DNA of 64,000 nucleotides from Aliivibrio sp. S4MY1 (GTDB lineage Bacteria; Pseudomonadota; Gammaproteobacteria; Enterobacterales; Vibrionaceae): contig NZ_JARACP010000003.1 in NCBI RefSeq assembly GCF_028765545.1, positions 143,468 to 207,467 on the forward strand. The letters run 5' to 3'. Each line of letters starts with the position of its first letter. Position 1 is the stretch's first letter. Below are positions 1-9,074 of the stretch, one piece after another. The notes under the pieces are model-generated. The model had not been told where the DNA came from. It ran no database searches and saw nothing but the letters and a program-made list of their open reading frames with translations. The translations under genes and the position numbers were made by a program.

Positions 1-176
1 ATGAGTGGCAAGGCCGGGCTCGCGATGTTCTTGTAGCAGCAGGCGAACAAGGGCTAATGGTTCTTGTTGCTGGAGTCAATGTTATTCGTTTCACTCCATC
101 TCTTGTTATCACAAAAGAAGACGTAGAGCTTGGTTTTGAGCGTCTAGATAAAGCACTTGCGTCATTAAATAAATAG
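1..176 (+). CDS. argD: Acetylornithine/succinylornithine aminotransferase, C-terminal fragment
   Basis: Only the last 57 codons are in the window, read in the frame starting at base 3 and ending at TAG 174-176. The peptide ([20 protein letters not shown], then a [10 protein letters not shown] segment) is the usual C-terminus of class III PLP aminotransferases of the ArgD/AstC type. These transaminate N-acetylornithine in biosynthesis or N-succinylornithine in the AST arginine-degradation pathway. The astA and astD genes that follow support a catabolic or dual role. One gene often does both jobs in vibrios, so argD versus astC cannot be settled from this fragment. Confidence 0.85.
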   Translation, partial: EWQGRARDVLVAAGEQGLMVLVAGVNVIRFTPSLVITKEDVELGFERLDKALASLNK

Positions 177-192
177 ATTTACATAAGGATTT

Positions 193-226
193 GGGCGACG
201 CCAGTAGATGGGTTGCCCTTCTTTTA
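193..226 (+). terminator. Rho-independent terminator after argD/astC
   Basis: GGGCGAC (193-199) pairs with GTTGCCC (212-218), including one G-U pair, and a T-rich tail follows. It would separate argD/astC from astA, so the astA promoter probably lies in 227-320. Confidence 0.6.
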
Positions 227-251
227 TTTAGATTAATCATCTAGTGCTCAC

Positions 252-285
252 TCCAATAGATAGTCTTGAAGTTTTATCTATTGGA
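252..285. repeat. Perfect 11-bp inverted repeat upstream of astA
   Basis: TCCAATAGATA (252-262) and TATCTATTGGA (275-285) are exact reverse complements separated by 12 bases. The repeat lies about 40 bases before the astA start. It could be an operator or a leader hairpin. It does not match the ArgR box consensus by eye. Confidence 0.6.
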
Positions 286-326
286 CTTAGCATAGTCTAC
301 GCAACATCGCATCGGAGGGAATATTG

Positions 327-1343
327 ATGCTTGTTATTCGTCCTATCACTCAGGAAGATTATCCTGCGCTTCATCAGTGTGCTGTGGAATCAGGTCATGG
401 TTTCACCTCGCTACCCGTTAACGAAGAGCAATTACGAAATCGAATTGATCACTCCATAGATAGTTTTGAAAAAGAAGTTCAAGAGCCTGGAACAGAAGGT
501 TACCTAATGGTTGGCCAAGATTCAGTAACGGGGGAAGTTACAAGAACAACAGGAATAGAAGCAGCGGTTGGTTTGGATTCTCCCTTCTATAATTATCACA
601 TCAGTAAAGTGGTTCATTTCTCACGTAAGCTCAATGTTAATAATGTCGTGAAGGTACTGACTTTTGGCAGTAACTATACTGGTAGTACTGAAATTTGTAC
701 TTTATTTTTGCGTCCGGAATTTCGTGAAGGTCTTAATGGACGTTTAATGTCTAAAGCGCGTTTTTTAATGATGGCGGAACATCCGCATCGATTTTCAGAC
801 ACTATTTTTGCAGAAATGCGTGGTGTTTCTGATACAGAAGGGGAGTCACCATTTTGGAGGTGGCTGCAAAAACACTTCTTCTCAATTGATTTTACTGAAG
901 CTGATTATCTAACGGGTATTGGATATAAAGGATTCATTGCTGATCTTATGCCTAAGCTACCAATCTACGTTAGCTTATTAAGTAAAGAGGCTCAGGCGGT
1001 TATCGGTAAGGTGCATGACAACACTAAACCTGCTCTAAGACTATTAGAAAATGAAGGTTTCCGTTGTCGAGGTTATGTCGATATTTTTGATGCAGGGCCG
1101 ACGGTTGAATGTGATTTACGCAGCATTGAATCGGTGCGAAATTCATTTAAAGCTAAAGTGATCATCACAGAGCATAACAGCTCACAGCAGTATTTAATTG
1201 CAAACACATCGTTTGAGAATTTCAGAGCAACAGCAACCACTGCCGCTTATGATAAAGCGACTGATACCGTTCATTTAACGCAAGAAGCGGCAACGGCATT
1301 GCAAGTAGAAGTGGATGATTACGTACGTTTATTAGCTCAATAG
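327..1343 (+). CDS. astA: Arginine N-succinyltransferase
   Basis: AstA transfers succinate from succinyl-CoA to L-arginine, the first step of the ammonia-producing AST pathway, in the cytoplasm. The 338-residue product has the family length (E. coli AstA is about 344). It shows the conserved N-terminal start (MLVIRPITQEDYPALHQCA) of this GNAT-related family. The ATG at 327 is chosen over the in-frame TTG at 324 because GGAGGG (314-319) sits 7 bases before it. astD begins 12 bases downstream, so the two are co-transcribed. astB and astE are not in this cluster. Confidence 0.95.
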   Translation: MLVIRPITQEDYPALHQCAVESGHGFTSLPVNEEQLRNRIDHSIDSFEKEVQEPGTEGYLMVGQDSVTGEVTRTTGIEAAVGLDSPFYNYHISKVVHFSRKLNVNNVVKVLTFGSNYTGSTEICTLFLRPEFREGLNGRLMSKARFLMMAEHPHRFSDTIFAEMRGVSDTEGESPFWRWLQKHFFSIDFTEADYLTGIGYKGFIADLMPKLPIYVSLLSKEAQAVIGKVHDNTKPALRLLENEGFRCRGYVDIFDAGPTVECDLRSIESVRNSFKAKVIITEHNSSQQYLIANTSFENFRATATTAAYDKATDTVHLTQEAATALQVEVDDYVRLLAQ

Positions 1344-1355
1344 GGGACAAAGGAT

Positions 1356-2813
1356 ATGACACATTGGATTGCAGGAGATTGGGTTTCAGGACAAGGTAAA
1401 ACCATACAATCAGTAAGCCCATACAACAGTGAAGTGGTATGGGAAGGAGATAGCGCAACCAAAGAGCAGGTTGAGTTAGCAGTTAGTGCGGCACGTCATG
1501 CCTTTATTGAGTGGAAAAAACAGCCTTTTGAAGCGCGCCAAGCGGTTATCGAGCGTTTTGCTGAATTGGTAAAAGAGAACGCTGAACTGATAGCAGAAGT
1601 TATCGCGAAAGAAACGGGTAAGCCATTTTGGGAAACCAAAACTGAAGCGGGCGCCATGGTTGGTAAGATCGCAATTTCTATTCGTGCTTATCATGAAAGA
1701 ACGCCTTATAAAGAGCGTGAAGCGGCGGGAAATAAAATAGTGCTAAGACATCGTCCATTAGGTGTTATGGCTGTCTTTGGCCCGTACAACTTCCCTGGGC
1801 ACCTTCCTAATGGTCATATTGTTCCTGCATTGCTTGCTGGTAACACTGTTGTGCTAAAACCATCAGAGCAGATGCCATGGACCAGTGAAGTGATCATGAA
1901 ACTATGGCAACAAGCAGGTTTGCCAAATGGTGTGATTAATCTAGTACAAGGTGCTCGTGCAACAGGTGAAGCGCTAGCGGGAGCTAAAGGTATTGATGGC
2001 CTGTTATTTACCGGTAGTGCGAATACTGGACATATCTTACATCGCCAATTTTCAGGAGATACAGGGAAAATGCTGGCTCTAGAAATGGGCGGTAATAATC
2101 CGATGGTTATTTCAAAAGATTTTGGTGATCAAGAAGCGGCAGTTTATACGATTATTCAATCGGCATTTATTAGTGCGGGTCAACGTTGTACGTGTGCTCG
2201 TCGCTTATATGTTCCTATTGGAAAAGCAGGCGATGAATTGTTAGCTCGCCTTGTTGAAGTAGCAAAAAGAATCGTTGTTGACCAACCGTTTGCTGATAAT
2301 GCTCCGTTTATGGGCTCGCAAATATCAGTCGCAGCGGCAGAATTTATTCTAAACGCCCAGAAGAATTTACAAGCGTTGGGTGGAGAGTCTTTACTCGAAG
2401 CCAAAAGCTTAGGTCATGCCTTTGTTTCTCCCGGTATCATTGATGCGACTAAGGTTGCTGAATTGCCGGATGAAGAATACTTTGGACCATTACTACAAGT
2501 GGTGCGTTATGAGACATTAGAAGAAGCCGTAGAGCTTGCTAATGATACTCGTTATGGATTATCGGCAGGTCTTGTTTCAACTGATGATAGTGAGTGGAAA
2601 TATTTTGTTGAGCATATTCGTGCAGGTATTGTAAATCGTAACCGTCAACTGACTGGAGCAAGTGGTGACGCGCCATTTGGTGGTCCTGGTGCATCAGGAA
2701 ACATGAAACCAAGTGCGTATTACGCTGCTGATTATTGTGCATACCCAATGGCATCAATGGAAGGCGATGCGTGTGAAATTCCAGCTCAACTCTCTCCGGG
2801 TTTAACTCTATAA
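1356..2813 (+). CDS. astD: N-succinylglutamate 5-semialdehyde dehydrogenase
   Basis: AstD oxidises succinylglutamic semialdehyde to N-succinylglutamate with NAD+, the fourth AST step. The 485-residue protein is a full-length aldehyde dehydrogenase. The catalytic cysteine is Cys278 in [11 protein letters not shown], the general-base glutamate is Glu243 in [11 protein letters not shown], and the cofactor-pocket motif FTGSANTG is present. An AGGGGA motif precedes the ATG by about 8 bases. It lies between astA and a DUF1338 gene with very short gaps, which indicates one operon. Confidence 0.95.
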   Translation: MTHWIAGDWVSGQGKTIQSVSPYNSEVVWEGDSATKEQVELAVSAARHAFIEWKKQPFEARQAVIERFAELVKENAELIAEVIAKETGKPFWETKTEAGAMVGKIAISIRAYHERTPYKEREAAGNKIVLRHRPLGVMAVFGPYNFPGHLPNGHIVPALLAGNTVVLKPSEQMPWTSEVIMKLWQQAGLPNGVINLVQGARATGEALAGAKGIDGLLFTGSANTGHILHRQFSGDTGKMLALEMGGNNPMVISKDFGDQEAAVYTIIQSAFISAGQRCTCARRLYVPIGKAGDELLARLVEVAKRIVVDQPFADNAPFMGSQISVAAAEFILNAQKNLQALGGESLLEAKSLGHAFVSPGIIDATKVAELPDEEYFGPLLQVVRYETLEEAVELANDTRYGLSAGLVSTDDSEWKYFVEHIRAGIVNRNRQLTGASGDAPFGGPGASGNMKPSAYYAADYCAYPMASMEGDACEIPAQLSPGLTL

Positions 2814-2825
2814 GAGGCGATAAAC

Positions 2826-3620
2826 ATGAATAATGTAAACTCTTTATTTTCGTCATTGTGGCAAGATTATATTGCGCGCTTATCCCCATCAGCTGGGAAG
2901 GTACATCAATTATTGTCTAATAACGATGAACTGATTAACGATCATATTGCGCTACGTACGTTTAATTTACCTAAAGTTGGGCTACAGACTCTCGCTGCGC
3001 CATTTTTAGCAATAGGCTATAAAGCGTGTGAGACTTATGACTTTGAAGCTAAAAAACTGAAAGCGCAGCATTTTGAGCACCCAGATCCTAATGCACCACT
3101 CGTTTTTATTAGTGAATTATTAGTAGAAGAGTTATCAGCAGAAACACAGGACATTATTCATGGTTTGGTTGAACAGGTACCAGCCCACTATTTTGCCACC
3201 AGTGATTTTCTTTCTTCCGGTAGGCCTTGGACATTAAGTTTCGAAGACTATCAAGTATTAGCAAAAGAAAGTGAATACGCTTCTTGGTTAGCAGCTCATG
3301 GTTATGGCGCTAATCACTTTACGGTTTACGTTAATCAGCTTGAAGAGTTTGCTGAAGTGGTTGATGTGAACCAACACTTACGTGATGCAGGTTTTGCAAT
3401 GAACGAAGTGGGTGGTGAAGTGAAAGGCTCTCCTGAGGTTTACTTAGAACAGTCATCAACAATGGCGGATAAAGTGAAAGTGAATTTTGCTGAGGGTGAG
3501 TTTGAAATTCCTGGTGGATTTTATGAGTTTGCTAAGCGATATACGTTACCAAATGGAAAAATATATACCGGTTTTGTTGCTGCCTCTGCTGACAAGATTT
3601 TTGAAAGTACAAATAGTTAG
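2826..3620 (+). CDS. DUF1338 (HglS/YdcJ-like) metalloprotein
   Basis: The product is a 264-residue cytoplasmic protein of the DUF1338 family, shorter than E. coli YdcJ. A studied relative, HglS of Pseudomonas, is an Fe(II)-dependent 2-oxoadipate dioxygenase/decarboxylase of lysine catabolism. The likely metal ligands are visible: His40 in NDHIALRTF, His164 in GANHFTVYVN and Glu208 in SPEVYLEQS. It starts 12 bases after astD and ends at a terminator, so it belongs to the ast operon. A role on a 2-oxo acid in amino-acid breakdown is inference, and the substrate is unknown. Confidence 0.8.
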   Translation: MNNVNSLFSSLWQDYIARLSPSAGKVHQLLSNNDELINDHIALRTFNLPKVGLQTLAAPFLAIGYKACETYDFEAKKLKAQHFEHPDPNAPLVFISELLVEELSAETQDIIHGLVEQVPAHYFATSDFLSSGRPWTLSFEDYQVLAKESEYASWLAAHGYGANHFTVYVNQLEEFAEVVDVNQHLRDAGFAMNEVGGEVKGSPEVYLEQSSTMADKVKVNFAEGEFEIPGGFYEFAKRYTLPNGKIYTGFVAASADKIFESTNS

Positions 3621-3640
3621 GCTTTGAGCTTTGAGCATAA

Positions 3641-3669
3641 AAAAACGCAGCTAAATTAGCTGCGTTTTT
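3641..3669. terminator. Bidirectional terminator between the ast operon and crp
   Basis: AAAAACGCAGCTA (3641-3653) pairs with TAGCTGCGTTTTT (3657-3669). The A-tract and T-tract on either side let it work for both convergent units. Confidence 0.85.
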
Positions 3670-3692
3670 ATTTGTTTAAGGTCAACGTTAAA

Positions 3693-4325
3693 TTAACGAG
3701 TACCGTAAACTACAATTGTTTTACCGTGTGCAGAAATCAAGTTTTGCTCTTCAAGCATCTTCAAGATACGGCCAACAGTTTCACGTGAACAACCTACAAT
3801 TTGACCGATCTCTTGACGAGTGATCTTAATTTGCATGCCGTCTGGGTGAGTCATAGCATCAGGTTGCTTCGCTAAGTTTAATAGAGTCTGAGCGATACGA
3901 CCTGTAACGTCTAAGAATGCTAAATCACCTACTTTTTGGCTAGTGATTTGTAGACGAGTTGCCATTTGAGCTGAAAGACGCATCAGAATATCTGGGTTTA
4001 CTTGAATAAGCTGACGGAACTTCTTAAATGAAATTTCAGCCACTTCACAAGGGCTTTTAGCACGAACCCATGCTGAACGTTCTTGACCTTCTTCAAATAA
4101 GCCAAGCTCACCAATGAAGTCACCTTGGTTAAGGTAAGAAAGGATCATTTCCTTTCCTTCTTCATCTTTAATTAGTACAGCAACAGAACCTTTTACGATG
4201 TAGTAAAGGGTCTCAGCTTTTTCACCAGCGTGGATCAAAGTACTTTTTGAAGGATACTTATGAATGTGACAATGAGATAAGAACCACTCTAATGTTGGGT
4301 CTGTCTGAGGTTTACCTAGAACCAT
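3693..4325 (-). CDS. crp: cAMP receptor protein, global transcription regulator
   Basis: CRP binds cAMP and controls catabolic genes as a dimer. The 210-residue product has the full family length. The cyclic-nucleotide site shows GELGLF followed by Arg83-Ser84 (QERSAWVRA). The C-terminal helix-turn-helix contains [12 protein letters not shown], with recognition residues Arg181, Glu182 and Arg186. An OsmC-like gene is divergent, as yhfA is beside crp in enterics. CRP is the expected regulator of several genes in this window (ast, mal, cytR regulon). Confidence 0.98.
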   Translation of the reverse strand: MVLGKPQTDPTLEWFLSHCHIHKYPSKSTLIHAGEKAETLYYIVKGSVAVLIKDEEGKEMILSYLNQGDFIGELGLFEEGQERSAWVRAKSPCEVAEISFKKFRQLIQVNPDILMRLSAQMATRLQITSQKVGDLAFLDVTGRIAQTLLNLAKQPDAMTHPDGMQIKITRQEIGQIVGCSRETVGRILKMLEEQNLISAHGKTIVVYGTR

Positions 4326-4520
4326 ACTTTATACTTCCTCTGCGTTTGCCAAGTAGGCGATGTCCATTTTAAAATAACTGAGCCAAATATCAGTTTGGCC
4401 TATACAATATGGTTATCGGAACAAGGCTGCATGTTCGTTGAGATAATTGATAAAATCATACCCTGTTTCGCCGTTGATTTCTTGACTTTGATCGTATGAA
4501 ATGTGCGACCAAGGGCACAA

Positions 4521-4542
4521 TTTCGTGAAATGGATCACGAGT
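4521..4542. promoter_or_regulatory. Predicted CRP-binding site between crp and the OsmC-like gene
   Basis: CGTGA (4524-4528), six bases, then TCACG (4535-4539) is a symmetric match to the CRP core GTGA-N6-TCAC. It is about 30-50 bases before the OsmC-like start and about 200 bases from crp, so it could act on either divergent promoter. Confidence 0.55.
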
Positions 4543-4570
4543 TTTCTTTTTATGTAGTAAAGAGGCTTTT

Positions 4571-4972
4571 ATGAACGCTGAAGTTAAATGGATTGAGGGA
4601 TTTACTTTCCTAGGTCAATCTCAATCTGGTCACTCTGTGGTAATGGATGGAAATGGTGGTGAAAAAGCCCCAAGCCCGATGGAAATGGTGTTAATGGCCG
4701 CTGGTGGATGCAGTTCTGTTGATGTTGTAGATGGACTTAAATCTGCAAATCAAAAAGTAACAGGCTGTATTGCTAAGTTATCAAGCGCGCGTCGTGAAAC
4801 TGCGCCAAAGCTGTTTACTCATGTGAATATTCATTTTGAAGTGAGTGGTGATAATCTGGATCCTAGCATTGTTGAGCAAGTTACTGCTGATTCATTACAG
4901 AAGTATTGTTCAGTATGTTTAATGCTAGGTGAAGGTATTGATATGACGCACTCTTGGGAAATCGTAGCTTAA
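4571..4972 (+). CDS. OsmC/Ohr family protein (YhfA-like)
   Basis: The 133-residue cytoplasmic protein belongs to the OsmC superfamily of thiol peroxidases that reduce organic hydroperoxides. Two spaced cysteines are kept: Cys47 in AAGGCSSVDV and Cys113 in KYCSVCLML, with Cys116 also nearby. AGAGG (4561-4565) precedes the ATG. E. coli yhfA, the closest context match, also sits divergently beside crp and has no firmly assigned substrate. Peroxidase activity here is inferred from the family only. Confidence 0.85.
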   Translation: MNAEVKWIEGFTFLGQSQSGHSVVMDGNGGEKAPSPMEMVLMAAGGCSSVDVVDGLKSANQKVTGCIAKLSSARRETAPKLFTHVNIHFEVSGDNLDPSIVEQVTADSLQKYCSVCLMLGEGIDMTHSWEIVA

Positions 4973-4993
4973 AATAATGCGTTTCCTAAAGAG

Positions 4994-5025
4994 AAAGCCT
5001 CGCTAATTTTCATTAACGAGGCTTT
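4994..5025. terminator. Bidirectional terminator between the OsmC-like gene and hslU
   Basis: AAAGCCTCG (4994-5002) pairs with CGAGGCTTT (5017-5025) across a 14-base loop, between two converging genes. Confidence 0.75.
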
Positions 5026-5052
5026 ATTCCATCTAGCTGTAAAGGCTAAAAA

Positions 5053-6387
5053 TTACAGAATGAAGCGACTTAAATCTTCATCTGCGACTAGCTTACCTAA
5101 ACGCGAACTTACGTATTCAGCATCAACAACTAAGCTCTCGCCGTGTTTTTCAGAAGCATCGTAAGAGATCTCTTCCATTAGGCGTTCCATCACCGTATGT
5201 AAGCGACGAGCACCAATGTTTTCTGTACTTTCGTTTACTTGGAAAGCGGACTCAGCAATACGAGTGATGCCATCTTCAGTAAATTCAACGCTTACATTTT
5301 CGGTTGCCAATAGAGCTATGTATTGTTCAGTTAATGACGCGTTTGGTTCCGTTAAGATACGTTTGAAGTCATTTGCTGTTAATGCTTCAAGCTCAACACG
5401 GATAGGTAAACGGCCTTGCAACTCAGGGATTAGATCAGACGGTTTTGCCATCTGGAATGCACCCGATGTGATGAATAACATATGATCGGTTTTCACCATA
5501 CCGTGTTTAGTGCTTACTGTGCTGCCTTCAACTAATGGCAGTAAATCACGTTGCACACCTTCACGAGAAACATCACCTGAATGTGAGTTTGAGCCTTTAC
5601 AGATCTTGTCTATTTCATCGATAAATACGATACCGTGGTTTTCTACGTTAAAGATGGCTTGTTCTTTTAGTTCTTCAGGATTAACCAGTTTCACGCCTTC
5701 TTCTTCTGTTAGTGCTTTAAGGGCATCAACAATTTTCATCTTACGCTTTTTGGTTGTATTACCGCCTGATAGGTTTTGGAACATACCTTGAAGTTGGTTT
5801 GTCATCTCTTCCATGCCAGGAGGAGCCATGATCTCTACACCAACCTGAGGTGCTGCAACATCCACTTCAATTTCTTTGTCGTCTAGTTTGCCTTCACGCA
5901 GTTTTTTACGGAAAGATTGACGGGTACCAGAATCATTATCGCCTTCTTCGTTATTACCCCATGCATCTCGCGCTGGTGGTAATAAAATGTCTAGAATTCG
6001 GTCTTCTGCTTGCTCTTCAGCTCGGAATTTTACTTTTTCAACGGCTTGCTGGTGTGTCATTTTGATTGCAACATCGGTTAAATCACGAATGATACTCTCA
6101 ACTTCTTTACCAACGTAACCTACTTCAGTGAACTTAGTCGCTTCAACTTTAATGAAAGGCGCATTTGCTAACTTCGCCAAACGACGTGCAATCTCTGTTT
6201 TACCTACACCAGTAGGACCAATCATTAGGATGTTTTTAGGCGTAACTTCGGCACGTAAATTTGGTTCCAATTGCATACGACGCCAGCGGTTACGAAGTGC
6301 AATCGCGACTGAACGTTTTGCTTTATCTTGACCAATAATATGGCTATCTAGTTCGTGTACAATTTCACGAGGAGTCATTTCAGACAT
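5053..6387 (-). CDS. hslU: ATP-dependent protease ATPase subunit HslU (ClpY)
   Basis: HslU is the AAA+ unfoldase that feeds substrates into the HslV peptidase. The 444-residue protein begins [20 protein letters not shown]. It has Walker [10 protein letters not shown] near residue 56, Walker B FIDEID in the middle, and the acidic variable I domain between them (residues about 110-240). It ends in the LSRFIL tail that docks into HslV. It starts 18 bases after hslV and shares its transcript. Confidence 0.98.
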   Translation of the reverse strand: MSEMTPREIVHELDSHIIGQDKAKRSVAIALRNRWRRMQLEPNLRAEVTPKNILMIGPTGVGKTEIARRLAKLANAPFIKVEATKFTEVGYVGKEVESIIRDLTDVAIKMTHQQAVEKVKFRAEEQAEDRILDILLPPARDAWGNNEEGDNDSGTRQSFRKKLREGKLDDKEIEVDVAAPQVGVEIMAPPGMEEMTNQLQGMFQNLSGGNTTKKRKMKIVDALKALTEEEGVKLVNPEELKEQAIFNVENHGIVFIDEIDKICKGSNSHSGDVSREGVQRDLLPLVEGSTVSTKHGMVKTDHMLFITSGAFQMAKPSDLIPELQGRLPIRVELEALTANDFKRILTEPNASLTEQYIALLATENVSVEFTEDGITRIAESAFQVNESTENIGARRLHTVMERLMEEISYDASEKHGESLVVDAEYVSSRLGKLVADEDLSRFIL

Positions 6388-6405
6388 GGGAATTCCTTAT
6401 TTTGG

Positions 6406-6930
6406 TTAAGCGTTCAGTTCTTCAACGGTATGATTGTGGTTGGTGTATACGTCGATATCACCAGCAATAGTTAACGCTTTTGTGGCAATTTCACGAGCAT
6501 CTAAATCGGTATTCTCCAGTAATGCGGTCGCTGCAGAGCGAGCAAAATAGCCACCAGAACCGATAGTCAGTAAATCATTGTCCGCGTTGATTAAATCGCC
6601 CGTACCACTGATGATAAGAGAAGTGGTTTTGTCTGCCACAATTAACATTGCTTCAAGGCGACGCAATGCTCGGTCACTACGCCATTCTTTGGCTAACTCA
6701 ACCGCAGCTTTGGTTAAGTTACCTTGGTGCATTTCTAATTTTCGTTCACACAGGTCGAACAGAATAAAGGCATCTGCTGTGCTACCAGCAAAACCAACAA
6801 GAACAGAATCATTGTATAGACGACGTACTTTTTTTACGTTGCCTTTTGCGATCATATCACCTTGAGATGCTTGGCCATCGCCAGCAACCACGACTTTGCC
6901 TTCACGGCGTACAGAAACAATTGTAGTCAC
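6406..6930 (-). CDS. hslV: ATP-dependent protease peptidase subunit HslV (ClpQ)
   Basis: HslV is the threonine peptidase of the HslVU heat-shock protease. The product (174 residues, [20 protein letters not shown]) exposes the catalytic Thr2 after methionine removal. It also keeps the [10 protein letters not shown] and TIGSGG motifs. The start is GTG at 6930, with AAGAGG 8 bases before it. A heat-shock type promoter lies about 70 bases upstream. It is first in the hslVU operon. Confidence 0.96.
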   Translation of the reverse strand: MTTIVSVRREGKVVVAGDGQASQGDMIAKGNVKKVRRLYNDSVLVGFAGSTADAFILFDLCERKLEMHQGNLTKAAVELAKEWRSDRALRRLEAMLIVADKTTSLIISGTGDLINADNDLLTIGSGGYFARSAATALLENTDLDAREIATKALTIAGDIDVYTNHNHTVEELNA

Positions 6931-7001
6931 GAGTAAAACCTCTTATTCGACGACGCCATTAATTAAAGCATGACATCATCTTCATGATTATTACTATTGT
7001 A

Positions 7002-7028
7002 ATGGGGGGAAGGAGTAGGGTTTTCAAG
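7002..7028 (-). promoter_or_regulatory. Predicted sigma-32 (RpoH) promoter of hslVU
   Basis: On the minus strand CTTGAA (7028-7023), a 15-base spacer and CCCCAT (7007-7002) match the sigma-32 consensus CTTGAA/CCCCAT, about 70 bases before the hslV GTG. hslVU is a classical heat-shock operon in gamma-proteobacteria. Confidence 0.75.
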
Positions 7029-7041
7029 TTGAATAGATAGA

Positions 7042-7070
7042 AAAAAGGAGCACTCAATGCGCTCCTTTTT
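7042..7070 (-). terminator. Terminator after ftsN
   Basis: AAAAAGGAGC (7042-7051) pairs with GCTCCTTTTT (7061-7070). It lies downstream of ftsN and just upstream of the hslV promoter, insulating the two units. Confidence 0.8.
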
Positions 7071-7121
7071 AAATGTGTGATGCTATTAGCGATTTTAGTC
7101 GCTGCACTTATTGGTGAGTGA

Positions 7122-7697
7122 TTACTGATCTTTCCAGATAGCGCAAGGTTCTATTTTAGCTCGTTGTAACTTATGGCGATCTTTTTCTGCATCACGTTTA
7201 AATTTATACGGTCCAAGAACTACTTTATACCAACTACTGCCTTCAGCATGACGAACGGTAGATGTTATGCCTTGGAAAGCAATATTCATCTTGCGCTCTT
7301 CAGCTTGTGAGCGTGATTTATAAGCGCCGCATTGCATTATGTAAGGAACCTCAGATACTTTTAGCTCTTTTTGTTCTACTTCAATTTCTTTATTTGGAAG
7401 TTCATCCATATAACTCCATTGCTCTTCTGGCAATGGTGGAATTTCTTGGTTAGAGCTTGTTTTCTTGGGTTTAGCTGGAGCGACTTCCGTTATGGTTTCT
7501 TTTTGCTCTGGCGCTGGAGAGTCATTTAAAAAGTAAAGGGCATAGCCAAATACCGCAACCAATAGGCCTGCAACAGCAACGGCTTTCCAAGGAGTAGAGC
7601 CCGGTGATGTCGGCTGCTTAACGCCTTTTTTCTTGGCTGTTTTTTTTGCCGGTTTCTTGGGGGTGCGTCCACGTTTTACGTAATCTTTATTAGCCAC
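7122..7697 (-). CDS. ftsN: Cell division protein FtsN
   Basis: FtsN is a late bitopic divisome protein that triggers septal peptidoglycan synthesis. The 191-residue product has a very basic cytoplasmic N-terminus (MANKDYVKRGRTPKKPAKKT). One membrane segment follows (about residues 36-56), then a Pro/Glu-rich periplasmic linker and a C-terminal SPOR domain from about residue 115 (VPYIMQCGAYKSRSQAEERK). It is shorter than E. coli FtsN (319), mainly in the linker. It lies between cytR and hslV, the conserved order. Confidence 0.93.
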   Translation of the reverse strand: MANKDYVKRGRTPKKPAKKTAKKKGVKQPTSPGSTPWKAVAVAGLLVAVFGYALYFLNDSPAPEQKETITEVAPAKPKKTSSNQEIPPLPEEQWSYMDELPNKEIEVEQKELKVSEVPYIMQCGAYKSRSQAEERKMNIAFQGITSTVRHAEGSSWYKVVLGPYKFKRDAEKDRHKLQRAKIEPCAIWKDQ

Positions 7698-7873
7698 AGT
7701 GCGTTACTTTATACAGAATTCAAAGGAGGTTCTTTATGGTAATCAGTTGTCGCTACTCATACCAGTATTTGTGTGAAAAAGTACGCAAAAAGTCACTAAT
7801 TGGAGAAAAATATTGATCCAGTCAATGACTTCGCTTTATAAATTATTCTTGTTGATGCTTAGGGTTCTTATGA

Positions 7874-8881
7874 TTAATGGTTTTTTGGTGGTGCAGTGCT
7901 TTCTCTTATTACTAATGATGATTCTAATAATCGGGATCCTGAACGAACATCATGACCTTTAAGTAGCTCTAGAAGCATAAGCATAGATTGACGTCCGATT
8001 TCATAGCGAGGCTGTGAAATTGTGGTTAATGACGGCTCGCAGTACTGGGAAAACTCAATGTCATCAAATCCCATAATGGAGATATCTTGAGGTACACGAA
8101 AACCCATTTGTTTTGCTTTTTGAATTGCACCAATGGCCATTATATCGTTGTGACAAAATACGGCGCTTGGTGGTGAAGAGAGAGAAAGCAGTTGGCTAAT
8201 TGCCTTAGCACCGGATTCAAAAGAGAAGTCACCATAATGAATGTAAGCGCTGTTCATAGTAATGCCTGCTCGGCGCAATGCTTGTTGGTAGCCCTGGTGT
8301 CTGAATTGACATAGGGCTGAGTCTTCAGGGCCAGATAACTCTGCAATACGCTTATGACCTAGTTTAGTTAAGTAATTCACGGCTTCAAATGCAGCGGTTA
8401 AATTATCAATATGAACGGTTGGCAATTCTAATTCAGGCGCGTATTCACAAGCCATAACCAGAGGGGGTAAGTTTTTTTGTTCTTGGCGACTGGCGTTGAA
8501 AGGAAGATCGGAACCAAGAAGTACCATGCCATCAACTTGCTTGGTATAGACAAGATTTACAAAAGAATGCTCGCGCTTTTGTTGCTGGCTACTGTCGCCA
8601 ACCAAAACGATATATCCATTCTCGACGGCGGTATCTTCAATGCCTCGTAGAATATCGCTAAAGTATGGGTCGCAAATATCAGGCACAATGGTCACTATTG
8701 TTTTAGATTCATTACGGCGTAAAGTACGGGTGAGCGTCGTTGGAGAGTATCCTGTTTCAATGATGGCATTCTCTACGCGTTTGCGAGTGGTTAACGATAC
8801 TTTTTCTGGTGTCATCAATGCTCGTGATACCGTGGCTGTTGATACCCCTGCGGATAGAGCAACGTCCTTCATTGTCGCCAT
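7874..8881 (-). CDS. cytR: LacI-family transcriptional repressor CytR
   Basis: CytR represses nucleoside uptake and catabolism genes together with CRP and is relieved by cytidine. The 335-residue protein starts MATMKDVALSAGVSTATVSR, a LacI-type helix-turn-helix. A hinge and a periplasmic-binding-like effector domain follow. The ATG at 8881 is preferred over the upstream in-frame TTG (8896) because GGAGAG stands 7 bases before it. The position between priA and ftsN is the conserved cytR place. In vibrios CytR also influences competence and biofilm genes. Confidence 0.92.
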   Translation of the reverse strand: MATMKDVALSAGVSTATVSRALMTPEKVSLTTRKRVENAIIETGYSPTTLTRTLRRNESKTIVTIVPDICDPYFSDILRGIEDTAVENGYIVLVGDSSQQQKREHSFVNLVYTKQVDGMVLLGSDLPFNASRQEQKNLPPLVMACEYAPELELPTVHIDNLTAAFEAVNYLTKLGHKRIAELSGPEDSALCQFRHQGYQQALRRAGITMNSAYIHYGDFSFESGAKAISQLLSLSSPPSAVFCHNDIMAIGAIQKAKQMGFRVPQDISIMGFDDIEFSQYCEPSLTTISQPRYEIGRQSMLMLLELLKGHDVRSGSRLLESSLVIRESTAPPKNH

Positions 8882-9074
8882 AATAATTCTCTCCAACTAA
8901 AATCTAATTTAAGTAAACGATTGCTCTGTTTATTTTAAAAGATATTTTATGTGTAAAATAAAGAATTAAATACGAGCGATCTAACAAAAATTACATCTAC
9001 GTTGTGACTTGACTCACATGAGGGCTGATTGTTTTCCCTATTAATTAAAAATGAATAGGATTTAAACCCTTATA

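Noticed and set aside
4503-4520. TGTGC...GCACA as another CRP site near crp
   Set aside because: The half sites are 8 bases apart instead of 6, so the spacing does not suit CRP.
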